36,347 bases of DNA from an uncultured Clostridium sp. (lineage in GTDB: Bacteria; Bacillota; Clostridia; TANB77; CAG-508): positions 1 through 36,347 of the forward strand of contig CAKNJL010000013.1 of the NCBI GenBank assembly GCA_930982035.1, written 5' to 3'. Below the pieces are notes generated by a model. That model was not told where the DNA came from. It did not search any database and saw nothing but the letters and a program-made list of their open reading frames with translations. Shown here piece after piece: positions 18,439 through 27,939 of this stretch. The position numbers and the translations under genes are program-made. Each line of letters begins with the position of its first letter. The stretch's first letter is position 1.

Positions 18439-18467
18439 TTGACATATTTGTAATGAAATGGTAAAAT
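18439..18467 (+). promoter_or_regulatory. Sigma-A type promoter for the 18538 gene
   Basis: TTGACA-N17-TAAAAT. Confidence 0.65.
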
Positions 18468-18537
18468 TTACCAGTAAGCAAATCAACAAAATAGTTAATT
18501 CCGTATGAATATCTAAATTTGAAAGGAATGTTTTATA

Positions 18538-18996
18538 ATGAAAAATTTAACGAAAGAAAAAATTTGTGCATTTTATGCAAGTGATTATCATTTTGAAATG
18601 ATAAGCTTACCGTATATTAGTAAAAGTATGGATGAAAATAAAGAAATAATAATATTAACAGAAAATGATTTAGAAGACACAGTAAAAACTTTAATATCAA
18701 GGATGAACTTAAAAGATGCAAAGAAAAATAAAATTTTAGGGTTAGATTGGAAAGACAATGATTTAAGAAAATTTAAAGAAATTAGTAAAAGTACTAAGGA
18801 AAATAAAAATATGATTATTTTCATAAAAGGAAAGGAAAACTATATAGAAAACGTAAATAAAAATATAGAAAAATGGGTAGAAAATAAGGAAAATGTAAAA
18901 GTTATAGATTGTTATGAATTTTTTGAAGTAGAAAATAAAATAGATGATATAGCAGGGAAATATGATAAAATTTTAGGGACATCGAAGAAGGAATGA
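18538..18996 (+). CDS. Hypothetical protein, possibly MEDS-domain/RecA-like-fold related
   Basis: Intact 152-aa ORF: ICAFYASDYHFEMISLPYISKSMDENKEIIILTEND. RBS aaagga upstream. Confidence 0.7.
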   Translation: MKNLTKEKICAFYASDYHFEMISLPYISKSMDENKEIIILTENDLEDTVKTLISRMNLKDAKKNKILGLDWKDNDLRKFKEISKSTKENKNMIIFIKGKENYIENVNKNIEKWVENKENVKVIDCYEFFEVENKIDDIAGKYDKILGTSKKE

Positions 18997-19008
18997 GGGA
19001 TGCTCTTT

Positions 19009-19163
19009 TGTCAATGGGTGGCGATAGGGACGGAGATGTCAATGGGGACGGAGATGTCAATGGGGACGGAGATTTTGACAACATTGTTAATGACAATGTT
19101 GTCAAAATCTCCGTCCCCATTGACACCCATTGACATCTCCGTCCCTATCGACACCCATTGACA
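19009..19163. repeat. About 155-bp near-perfect palindrome built from 18-bp GGGACGGAGATGTCAATG units
   Basis: Units at 19027-19044, 19045-19062 and a variant at 19063-19080; reverse-complement arm 19093-19163. Confidence 0.95.
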
Positions 19164-19222
19164 CAAATAAATTTATGGTGTAATATAAGTGTAACGAAAA
19201 AAAATGAGAAAGGATGAATATT

Positions 19223-20473
19223 ATGGACATAAGATTAGAAGAAGTAAAGAGTATTTTAAAAAAGTATGGTCAAGAACACTTATTAAATCATTATGATAAG
19301 CTTGATGAGGAAAAGAAAAAAGAATTATTAGATCAAATTGAAAATATTGATTTTGAACTTGTAAATGAACTATATAATAGTACAAAACAAACAAAAACAA
19401 AAAATAATGATAAAATAGAAGCAATAGATTATTTAGACAAATTTAAATTAAATGACAAATATAAATATTATGAAAATATAGGGAAAAAAGCAATTAAAGA
19501 AGGTAAGCTTGCTGCGGTTACAATGGCTGGAGGACAAGGAACAAGATTGGGTCATGATGGACCTAAAGGTACATATGATATTGGATTAGATTCTCATAAA
19601 TCTTTATTTGAATTATTATGTGATAATTTAAAAGAAGAAGGAAAGAAATATGGAGTAACAATTCCATGGTTTATAATGACAAGTAGGGAAAATAATAAAG
19701 ATACAGTTGAATTTTTCGAGAAACATAGATATTTTGGATATCAAAAAAATAAAAATATATTTTTCTTTGAACAAGGTGAACTTCCAATGATGGATACAGA
19801 AGGAAAAATATTAATTGGAGAAGATGGATTGGTAAAACTTGCAGCCGATGGACATGGAGGAATATATGAGTCTCTAGTAAAAACCAAAATGACAGATAAA
19901 ATGAGAGAATTAGGTGTTGAATGGGTATTTATTGGTGGAGTAGATAATTGTTTAGTAAAAATGGTAGATCCTGTTCTTATGGGAATAGCAATTGATAAAA
20001 AAGTTACAGTAGCTTGTAAATCAGTAGTAAAAGACAATCCTCATGAAAAAGTAGGAGTATTTTGTAGAAGAAATGGAAAACCAAATGTAATAGAGTATTC
20101 AGAAATAACAGATGAAATGGCAGAGGCAGTAGACGAAAATGGAGAGTTATTATATGGAGAATCACATATATTATGCAATTTATTTAGTATTGATGCAATT
20201 GAAAGGATGGGAAAAGAACCATTACCATATCATGTAGCATATAAAAAAGCAAAATATATAGATAAAGATGGAAATTTGGTTGTACCAGATTCTCCAAATG
20301 CATATAAATTTGAAGCATTTTTATTTGATGCTTTTGGTGAAGTAGATGATATGGCAATTCTAAGAGTAAAAAGGGAAGAAGAATTTGCACCAGTAAAAAA
20401 TGCAGATTCAGCAGGAGTAGATTGCCCTAAGACAGCAAGAGAATTATATAAGAAGTTTTATCATTTAGATTAA
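19223..20473 (+). CDS. UDPGP-family nucleotidyltransferase (UTP-sugar pyrophosphorylase-like)
   Basis: AAVTMAGGQGTRLGHDGPKGTYDIGL, HGGIYESLVKTKMTDKMRELGVEWVFIGGVDN. The ATG at 19223 fits the RBS gagaaagga better than 19214. Confidence 0.9.
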   Translation: MDIRLEEVKSILKKYGQEHLLNHYDKLDEEKKKELLDQIENIDFELVNELYNSTKQTKTKNNDKIEAIDYLDKFKLNDKYKYYENIGKKAIKEGKLAAVTMAGGQGTRLGHDGPKGTYDIGLDSHKSLFELLCDNLKEEGKKYGVTIPWFIMTSRENNKDTVEFFEKHRYFGYQKNKNIFFFEQGELPMMDTEGKILIGEDGLVKLAADGHGGIYESLVKTKMTDKMRELGVEWVFIGGVDNCLVKMVDPVLMGIAIDKKVTVACKSVVKDNPHEKVGVFCRRNGKPNVIEYSEITDEMAEAVDENGELLYGESHILCNLFSIDAIERMGKEPLPYHVAYKKAKYIDKDGNLVVPDSPNAYKFEAFLFDAFGEVDDMAILRVKREEEFAPVKNADSAGVDCPKTARELYKKFYHLD

Positions 20474-20506
20474 AAATTTATTGGTAAAGAAAAAGGAGGT
20501 CTTCAT

Positions 20507-22237
20507 ATGAATTATTTAGAAGAATACAAAAAATGGTATGAGAGTCCAGAATTTGATGAAGAAACAAAAAAAGAATTGTTAGCAATCAAAGATGATGAAA
20601 AAGAGATAGAAGACAGATTTTACAAAGAGTTAGAATTTGGAACAGCTGGGCTTAGGGGAATAATAGGTGCAGGAACAAACAGAATGAACAAATATACAGT
20701 AGGAAAAGCAACACAAGGATTAGCAAATTACATTTTAGAGCAAGGAACTCAAAATAAAGGTGTAGCAATAAGTTATGATTCAAGAAAAATGTCAAAAGAA
20801 TTTAGTATGCAAACAGCATTGATTTTATGTGCAAATGGTATAAAAACATATTTATTTGAAAGTTTAAGACCAGTTCCAGAGTTATCTTTTGCTATAAGAG
20901 AACTAAAATGTACAGCAGGAATAATGATAACAGCAAGTCATAATCCACCAAAATATAACGGATATAAAGTGTACTGGGATGATGGTGCACAAATAGTCTC
21001 TCCAAGAGATAAAGATATTATAGCTAAAGTAAGAGCAGTTGAAAACTTTACTCAAATAAAAGAAATTTCAGAAGAAGAGGCAAAAAACAAAGGATTACTA
21101 AATTTTGTAGGAAAAGAAATGGATGACAAATATATTGAAAAATTAAAAAGTTTAGTTTTAAATCCAGATATAGTTAAAGAGCAAGGAAAAAAATTAAAAG
21201 TAGTATATACACCATTACATGGAACGGGAAATATGGTAGCAGAAAGATTATTAAAAGAAATAGGTATAGAAAACCTATATGTTGTACCAGAACAAAAAGA
21301 GCCAGATGGTAATTTCCCAACAGTAGATTATCCAAACCCAGAAGACCCAAAAGCATTTACATTAGCATTAGAATTAGCTAAAAAAGTTGACGCAGATGTA
21401 GTTTTGGCAACAGATCCAGATGCTGATAGATTAGGAATTTTTACAAAAGATGAAAAAACAGGAGAATATAAAACTTACACAGGAAATATGTCAGCACTAT
21501 TAATTGCAGAATATAGAATATCACAAATGAAAGAAAAAGGAATGTTGCCTGAAAATGGAATGATAATAACAACAATAGTATCTTCAAATTTAACAAAAGC
21601 AATAGGAGAATATTACGGATTAGAAGTAATTGAAGTATTAACAGGATTTAAAAATATAGGTGCTATTATGAGAAAAGCAGAAGAAAATCAAGATAAAAAA
21701 TATGTATTCGGATTTGAAGAAAGCTATGGTTGTTTAATTGGAGATTATGCAAGAGATAAAGACGGAATAGCAGCAGTAATGGCACTTTGTGAAGCAGCAT
21801 GTTATTATAAATCAAAAAATAAAACATTATGGGATCAAATGAATGATATATATGAAAAATATGGATATTATAAAGAGGCACAAGTTTCTATTGTTAGAGA
21901 AGGTGCAGAAGGTGCAGAAGAAATAAAACAGATGATGACAAATACACGTAATAAGGATATAGAAAAAATTGGAGATTATAAAGTTTTAACATTTAAAGAT
22001 ATAGAAAAAGATTATGTTAAAGATATGGTATCAGGGGAAATATCAAAGACGGGATTGCCAAAGTCAAATGTTCTATATTATGAATTAGAAGATAATAGTT
22101 GGTGCTGTGTTAGACCTTCTGGAACAGAGCCAAAAATAAAATTATATATGGGTATAAAGGGTAAGACAGATGAAGAGGCAAGTGAAAAATTAGAAAAATT
22201 AAAAACAGCAATGCTAAAAATTGTTAATGGAGATTGA
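20507..22237 (+). CDS. Phosphoglucomutase/phosphomannomutase family protein
   Basis: EFGTAGLRGIIGAGTNRMN, GIMITASHNPPKYNGYKVYW, ATDPDADRLGIF, RPSGTEPKIKLY. Confidence 0.94.
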   Translation: MNYLEEYKKWYESPEFDEETKKELLAIKDDEKEIEDRFYKELEFGTAGLRGIIGAGTNRMNKYTVGKATQGLANYILEQGTQNKGVAISYDSRKMSKEFSMQTALILCANGIKTYLFESLRPVPELSFAIRELKCTAGIMITASHNPPKYNGYKVYWDDGAQIVSPRDKDIIAKVRAVENFTQIKEISEEEAKNKGLLNFVGKEMDDKYIEKLKSLVLNPDIVKEQGKKLKVVYTPLHGTGNMVAERLLKEIGIENLYVVPEQKEPDGNFPTVDYPNPEDPKAFTLALELAKKVDADVVLATDPDADRLGIFTKDEKTGEYKTYTGNMSALLIAEYRISQMKEKGMLPENGMIITTIVSSNLTKAIGEYYGLEVIEVLTGFKNIGAIMRKAEENQDKKYVFGFEESYGCLIGDYARDKDGIAAVMALCEAACYYKSKNKTLWDQMNDIYEKYGYYKEAQVSIVREGAEGAEEIKQMMTNTRNKDIEKIGDYKVLTFKDIEKDYVKDMVSGEISKTGLPKSNVLYYELEDNSWCCVRPSGTEPKIKLYMGIKGKTDEEASEKLEKLKTAMLKIVNGD

Positions 22238-22284
22238 AATGATATTCATAAAAATTTGAGTTTCCTTTAATTAAATCCAATTAT

Positions 22285-22532
22285 AGTTAATAAAAGTAGT
22301 ACCTTGAGGGACCTATATATTATAAAAAGATAAACGATTTTGCGTATCTAAATTTGAAGTTAGAAATAACCAATAAAAACATGAGGGATGTTCACGGTAC
22401 TCGCGGAACGCGAGGGTCTGAGTGAAAGAGGCTCATGTTTTTATTGTGTTAGTTCTTCGAAAATTTAGCTTATACTAAATCGTTTATCTTTTTATAATAT
22501 ATAGGTCCCTCAAGGTACTACTTTTATTAACT
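22285..22532. repeat. Long inverted-repeat element with 56-bp perfect arms and GC-richer core (core on minus strand)
   Basis: 22285-22340 is the exact reverse complement of 22477-22532; inner arms caataaaaacatgag/ctcatgtttttattg; core ctttcactcagaccctcgcgttccgcgagtaccgtgaacat on minus. Confidence 0.95.
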
Positions 22533-22544
22533 GTAACTGAATTT

Positions 22545-23249
22545 TTACTTCCAATCATCCAAATTTCTTTTAATAGCTCCAAACAGATTAGCCCTAACCA
22601 TAGGAATACTCTTAGAAAGTGAAAAAATCAAATTCTTCATATCTTCTCTTTTCGAAGTTCCATCCATAGGACAAACCTTGGGCATAACAGATATATTATT
22701 TCTCCTAACAAACCTCCTAATTTCCTTTTCAGGAGTATAAACAAGAGGTCTAATCAAAGTTATTTTAGATCTATCCATATAGCTTTTAGGAGAAAAAGTC
22801 CCAATATTACCAGTATATAACAAATTTAAAAGAAAAGTTTCTAAAACATCATCTTGATTATGACCAAGAGCTATCTTATTACAACCTTCTCTTATTGCAA
22901 TAGAATTAATAACACCTCTACGCAAATTGGCACATAAAGAACATGGATTTTTCTCTTTTCTAATATCAAAAACAATTTCTTTTGCATTACTATTTTCTAT
23001 AAATAAAGGAATATCAACTTCTTTACAAATATTTTTTAAAAAAGCAATATCAAAAAAATCAAAACCAGGATTTACACTTACTGCAATAATATCAAATTTT
23101 TTAGGATAAAATATTTGTAAATTTTTGAATGCTTTTAACATAGTAATTGAATCTTTCCCGCCAGAAAGACAAATTGCTATTTTATCTCCTTCATCTATCA
23201 TTTTATATTCTTCTATAGCTTTTCGCATATGACTTAATATTCTTTGCAT
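22545..23249 (-). CDS. TtcA-like tRNA 2-thiolation / PP-loop ATPase
   Basis: AICLSGGKDSITMLKAF PP-loop, CSLCANLRRG, GHNQDDVLETFLLNLLYTG. Start taken at MQRILSHMRKAIEEY rather than the listed 23327. Confidence 0.88.
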   Translation of the reverse strand: MQRILSHMRKAIEEYKMIDEGDKIAICLSGGKDSITMLKAFKNLQIFYPKKFDIIAVSVNPGFDFFDIAFLKNICKEVDIPLFIENSNAKEIVFDIRKEKNPCSLCANLRRGVINSIAIREGCNKIALGHNQDDVLETFLLNLLYTGNIGTFSPKSYMDRSKITLIRPLVYTPEKEIRRFVRRNNISVMPKVCPMDGTSKREDMKNLIFSLSKSIPMVRANLFGAIKRNLDDWK

Positions 23250-23333
23250 TTTAATCACCATAAATATTATATCAAAGTTTGTCAAGAGCAAATATTGAAT
23301 TAGATAAGTTTTTACTTGATGTTTCAAAGAAAA

Positions 23334-23535
23334 CAGGGAAATTTAATCATATTACAATTATGTTACAAAAGGAAATATTTGTAAGTATCTAATGTTAAAT
23401 TATATGACCTGTAACAATAATCAGTTAAAAATTTTAAAAAATAGTAATAGAAATATAAATTTTTATAAAAAAACGCATAATATTTTACATTATATGGTAA
23501 TTGTAATATTTCTGTAATATGATTAAATTTCCCTG
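23334..23535. repeat. Inverted-repeat pair, 23-bp perfect arms, about 156-bp spacer
   Basis: cagggaaatttaatcatattaca (23334-23356) and tgtaatatgattaaatttccctg (23513-23535). Confidence 0.9.
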
Positions 23536-23612
23536 AAAGATATGTTAAGAATATTGATTTTTTAGGTGTAATATATTATAATATTTTTTGATAACTTTCT
23601 TAAACCCTATAT

Positions 23613-23688
<76 letters not shown>

Positions 23689-23737
23689 AATTTAAAAGAC
23701 AAAAAAGATTAGGCATAATTTAAGAATAATAACAAGT

Positions 23738-23776
23738 GGAACGATTTGGCCCGTCCCTAACGTTCCGTTTAGTCCC
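23738..23776. terminator. Hairpin ggaacg...cgttcc with reverse-strand AGGGACGGG loop
   Basis: ggaacg-atttggcccgtccctaa-cgttcc followed by gtttagtccctg. Confidence 0.5.
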
Positions 23777-23792
23777 TGAAAGGAAAAAATAA

Positions 23793-24257
23793 ATGGAAGA
23801 AAAATTCATGCAAGAAGCCTTAAAAGAAGCAAAAAAAGCATATGACAAATTAGAAGTTCCTGTAGGTTGTGTTATTGTAAAGGATGGGAAAATAATTGGC
23901 AGAGGACATAATTTAAAAGAAACAAAAAAAGACACAACAAAACATGCGGAAATAATAGCAATACAAAAAGCAAGTAAAAAATTAGATAGTTGGAGATTAC
24001 TAGATTGTGAGATGTATGTGACGCTAGAGCCATGTAGTATGTGTGCAGGAGCAATTATCAATTCAAGAATAAAAAAAATATATATAGGTGCATTAGATGA
24101 AAAAACAGGAGTAGCAGGCTCTGTATTTAATTTATTTGAAGACTACACTTTTAATCATAAAGTAGAAGTAGAAAAAGGCATATTAAAAGAAGAATGTGAA
24201 AAAATTATAAAAGATTTTTTTAAAGAACTTAGAAAACAAAAGGTCAAAAAACTATAA
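23793..24257 (+). CDS. tadA: tRNA-specific adenosine deaminase
   Basis: HAEIIAIQKASKKLDSWRLLDCEMYVTLEPCSMCAGAI. Confidence 0.95.
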   Translation: MEEKFMQEALKEAKKAYDKLEVPVGCVIVKDGKIIGRGHNLKETKKDTTKHAEIIAIQKASKKLDSWRLLDCEMYVTLEPCSMCAGAIINSRIKKIYIGALDEKTGVAGSVFNLFEDYTFNHKVEVEKGILKEECEKIIKDFFKELRKQKVKKL

Positions 24258-24408
24258 ATTTTAAATGATTATAATAGGAAATATAAAAAAACAAAAAATT
24301 AAATATTCTAAAAATAATATGAAACTTTAAGTTATGTAGCTTAAAGCAAAAATAAAACTTAAAAAATGAATAACCAAACAATATATAAAACAAAATTTGG
24401 AGGTAAAA

Positions 24409-25161
24409 ATGTTAAATAGACTAAAAAACATTACTAAGACCAAAAGTTTTCACATTTGTATGATAATTGTAATAATAACAGTTATTTTATTTGTAGTAGG
24501 AATGTTAGCTTTAAGATATAATGTAGAAGGCGAGACAAATATGCCATTTAAATTAAGTAAAATAACAATAATAAGTTCACAAGAAGGAATAGATGATGGA
24601 CAAACAGATACTAGATGGTCATTTGATGTACACCAAGCAAATGATATATATTTATATATTGAAAAAAATAATGAATATGACAAAACAGAAATTATAAAAT
24701 CAATAAATATAAACAATTTCCAAATTGAAACAGAAAACAAAGACAATGTAAAAATATATAAACCAGATACAGAAGAAGAAAATGTATTATTTAAATATAA
24801 AGATGAAGATATAGTAGAGAGTTTAGAATATATAGGAGATGTAGAATCTGATTTGAAAAATTTAAAAATATCTAATCAAGGAGGAATTGTTGCTTTCAGA
24901 TGTTCAAATAATTATGTGGCAAAATATAAATCAGATGAAGAAGAGATTAATCATGGTGAATTATTGAAAAAAGCGGGAATTACAGAAGAAAAATTAAAAA
25001 TGAGTTTAACATTTAATTTAAATATAATTTTGGAAAGTGGAAAAGAATATCAAGCAGAGATAAAAACAGAATTACCAACAGGAAATGTTATAGAAGAAGG
25101 AAATACATCTATAGAGATAACAGATTTAAAAGATATAGTTTTTAAAAGAATAAAGAATTAA
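24409..25161 (+). CDS. Hypothetical single-TM extracytoplasmic protein
   Basis: ATG 6 nt after GGAGG; N-terminal TM ICMIIVIITVILFVVGMLAL. Confidence 0.7.
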   Translation: MLNRLKNITKTKSFHICMIIVIITVILFVVGMLALRYNVEGETNMPFKLSKITIISSQEGIDDGQTDTRWSFDVHQANDIYLYIEKNNEYDKTEIIKSININNFQIETENKDNVKIYKPDTEEENVLFKYKDEDIVESLEYIGDVESDLKNLKISNQGGIVAFRCSNNYVAKYKSDEEEINHGELLKKAGITEEKLKMSLTFNLNIILESGKEYQAEIKTELPTGNVIEEGNTSIEITDLKDIVFKRIKN

Positions 25162-25167
25162 TTCTTT

Positions 25168-25200
25168 GATGAGTTTGGAAACAAAGAAAAATCATTATTT
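25168..25200. repeat. Degenerate third copy of the 8541/13967 terminator-like element
   Basis: gatgagtttggaaacaaagaaaaatcattattt aligns with atgattttggggacggagaaaaaagcatcattattt. Confidence 0.5.
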
Positions 25201-25234
25201 CTCGAGCCTAAAATTAAAAAAATTAGATTAATAC

Positions 25235-25263
25235 TTGATTAAATATCAAAATCATTATATAAT
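25235..25263 (+). promoter_or_regulatory. Promoter of SRP RNA
   Basis: TTGATT-N17-TATAAT, immediately before the predicted RNA 5' end. Confidence 0.65.
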
Positions 25264-25268
25264 ACAAA

Positions 25269-25410
25269 AGGTATGATATTTAATCTTTGTATGGAGAGTA
25301 TCCAATAAAGACCTATGAATCTTGTCAGGTCCGGAAGGAAGCAGCAATAAGTAGTGTATCTTTATGTGGTATACTTTCCATAGAGAGATTAAATATTTAT
25401 TACCTTTTTT
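25269..25410 (+). ncRNA. ffs: Signal recognition particle RNA (small type)
   Basis: Domain IV motif GTCAGGTCCGGAAGGAAGCAGC; flanking long stem; poly-T; directly upstream of dnaX. Ends approximate. Confidence 0.92.
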
Positions 25411-25464
25411 AAATTCTATATTTTCGAAAGAAAATCTACAGATGATATAAAGGATGTGATAATT

Positions 25465-27108
25465 ATGGGGTACACAGCTCTTTATAGAAAATTCAGACCA
25501 TTAAATTTTTCGGAAATGGTGGGGCAAGAACATATTACAAGAACATTAAAAAATCAAATAATAGCCAATAGAGTTGGGCATGCATATCTATTTAATGGTG
25601 GAAGAGGAACAGGAAAGACATCAGCAGCCAAAATACTAGCAAGAGCTATTAACTGTTTGAATCCTAAAGATGGAGAGCCATGTAATGAATGTGAAATATG
25701 TAAAGGTGCAATTTCAGGTTCATTAACAGATATTGTGGAAATGGATGCAGCTTCTAATAATAGTGTAGAAGATATAAGGAGTATAAGAGAAGAAGTAAAT
25801 TTTTTACCTACAAAAGCAAAATATAGAGTATATATTATAGATGAGGTACATATGTTATCAACAGGAGCTTTTAATGCTTTGTTAAAAACATTAGAGGAGC
25901 CACCTGAACATGTAAAATTTATATTGGCAACAACAGAACCACAAAAGTTGCCAGCGACAATATTATCAAGATGTCAAAGATTTGATTTTAAAAGAATATC
26001 AAACCAAGATATAATAAAAAGATTAGAAATTGTATGTAAAGAAAGTAATATAGAAATAACCAAAGAAGCGTTAGAAATAATTGCAATATTATCAGAAGGA
26101 GCTATGAGAGATGCTTTATCAATTTTAGAGAGATGTATACAAGATGGAGAAAACAAAATAGATGAAGATAAAATTAAAGATTTAGTCGGAATACCTAAAA
26201 TTGTATTTGTTCACGATATAGTAGAAGCCATTATAAACTATGATGTAGATAAGGCATTGATAACGGTTAATAAGGTCTTAGAAGAGGGAAAAGACATTTC
26301 CAATTTGTTGTGGGAAATAATAAAATATATAAAAGATATATTATTATATAAAGCAACAAATAATGTAGAATTATACAGTGAAGAAGAGAAAAACAATGTC
26401 AAGAAGATTGCAGAAGAAGTAGAAAAAGAAAGACTAATAAATTTAGTTTATGAATTTTCAGAACTAGAAAATAAAATGAAATTTTCTACGCAAAAGGTCA
26501 TAGTTTTTCAAGCAGGAATTATAAAATTGTGTAATCAGCTTACTTCAAGCGATGATAGCAATTTAGAAGAGAGAATAACTAAAATAGAGAAATATTTAAG
26601 AAATAATAAAATAAATGCAAACAATAGTGTAAATACAAACAATATATCTCAGCAAACAAATTCAGGGGTTAAGGTAGCATATAATAATGCAGTTACAAAT
26701 GTGGTTAATAAAGATGAGAAAAAGACAACAAATACTCCAAAAATGCCAAAGCAAAAAGCATCATCATATTCTGGAAATGTGAAGGAATATTGGCCACAAA
26801 TATTACAAGGTTTAAAACAAAATGGAAAAATAGTATTATACACAAATTTACTAAATACTCAAGCTAGGGAAATCAATGACATGACAGTAGGAATAGAATT
26901 TCCAAATGGTTTAACATCTTTTGGTAAGACAGTTTTGGAAAAACAAGAAAATATAAAAGAATTAACTAATTTGGTGTCAATGGCATCAGGAAAACCAATG
27001 AATATAAAATATATAACAAATGTAGGAAATGTAAATCAGGTTAATGAAGAGAAAAATATTGGAGATTTAGCTAAAGAATCAGATATACCATTTAATGTGA
27101 TAGAATAA
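25465..27108 (+). CDS. dnaX: DNA polymerase III subunits gamma/tau
   Basis: GYTALYRKFRPLNFSEMVGQEHITRTLKNQI, FNGGRGTGKTSAAKILA, CEICKG, IIDEVHMLSTGAFNALLKTLEEPPEHVKFILATTEPQKLPATILSRCQRF. Confidence 0.97.
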   Translation: MGYTALYRKFRPLNFSEMVGQEHITRTLKNQIIANRVGHAYLFNGGRGTGKTSAAKILARAINCLNPKDGEPCNECEICKGAISGSLTDIVEMDAASNNSVEDIRSIREEVNFLPTKAKYRVYIIDEVHMLSTGAFNALLKTLEEPPEHVKFILATTEPQKLPATILSRCQRFDFKRISNQDIIKRLEIVCKESNIEITKEALEIIAILSEGAMRDALSILERCIQDGENKIDEDKIKDLVGIPKIVFVHDIVEAIINYDVDKALITVNKVLEEGKDISNLLWEIIKYIKDILLYKATNNVELYSEEEKNNVKKIAEEVEKERLINLVYEFSELENKMKFSTQKVIVFQAGIIKLCNQLTSSDDSNLEERITKIEKYLRNNKINANNSVNTNNISQQTNSGVKVAYNNAVTNVVNKDEKKTTNTPKMPKQKASSYSGNVKEYWPQILQGLKQNGKIVLYTNLLNTQAREINDMTVGIEFPNGLTSFGKTVLEKQENIKELTNLVSMASGKPMNIKYITNVGNVNQVNEEKNIGDLAKESDIPFNVIE

Positions 27109-27295
27109 CAATATATAAAAACACATTTCATACAATTTTGACTTGCGTAAAATTGATACCAAGCAATAACACGGGTTTTGATTAAAATGTTATAAATAAA
27201 AAATTATTGTTGTTCATATAACTAAAGAACTATATAAATGTGGTTAAAAGTTATTATAAAATTTAGATAAAAATAAAGGAAAGGAATGTGAGAAG

Positions 27296-27640
27296 ATGGC
27301 AAAAAGAGGTGGATTCCCAGGAGGTATGGGAGGATTTGGCGGAATGAATATAAATAACTTGATGAAAGAAGCAAAGAAAATGCAAGCAGATATGGAGAAA
27401 TCTCAAGAAGAGTTGGCAGGTAAGGAATTTGAAGCAACAGCAGGAGGAGGAGCAATATCTGCAAAAGTTTCAGGACAAAAAGTGCTAAAAGAAATAAAAA
27501 TACAAAAAGATGTGGTAGACCCAGATGATGTGGAAATGTTAGAAGATTTAATTTTAACATGCGTAAATGAGGCATTAAGAAAAGTAGATGATGCACAAGC
27601 AGCACAGTTAGGAAAGTTTAATTTACCAGGATTTATGTAA
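27296..27640 (+). CDS. YbaB/EbfC family nucleoid-associated protein
   Basis: NNLMKEAKKMQADMEKSQEELAGKEFEATAGGGAISAKVSG; dnaX-ybaB-recR order. Confidence 0.95.
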   Translation: MAKRGGFPGGMGGFGGMNINNLMKEAKKMQADMEKSQEELAGKEFEATAGGGAISAKVSGQKVLKEIKIQKDVVDPDDVEMLEDLILTCVNEALRKVDDAQAAQLGKFNLPGFM

Positions 27641-27709
27641 AAAAGAAGGGATTATAGGGTTTCCATATAATCTCTTTTTGTTAGTATTTACAACCCAATA
27701 ATCTTAATA

Positions 27710-27907
27710 GGAATGTATATATATTAATATTCAATAAATTTCTCGGTTCAATCCGAATGTTAAGAAAATCTAAAATAATTTTATGGCACCCTTTCACTTA
27801 GCCCTCGCTTTGCTCGGCGCGAACATTTTCCATAAAATTATTTAAGATTTTCTAATCATTCTCCAATCACATTCGAAATTTATTTAATATTAATATATAT
27901 ACATTCC
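27710..27907. repeat. Long inverted-repeat element with GC-richer core (core on plus strand)
   Basis: Arms ggaatgtatatatattaatatt(c/a)aataaattt and aagaaaatct(a/t)aaataattttatgg self-complementary; core ctttcacttagccctcgctttgctcggcgcgaacat. Confidence 0.92.
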
Positions 27908-27939
27908 ATAAAAAAATAACATTAATGTGGAGGTAAAAA

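Noticed and set aside
19027-19080. 18-bp tandem units considered as a mini-CRISPR
   Set aside because: Units are contiguous with no spacers, form one arm of a palindrome, and no cas genes are present.
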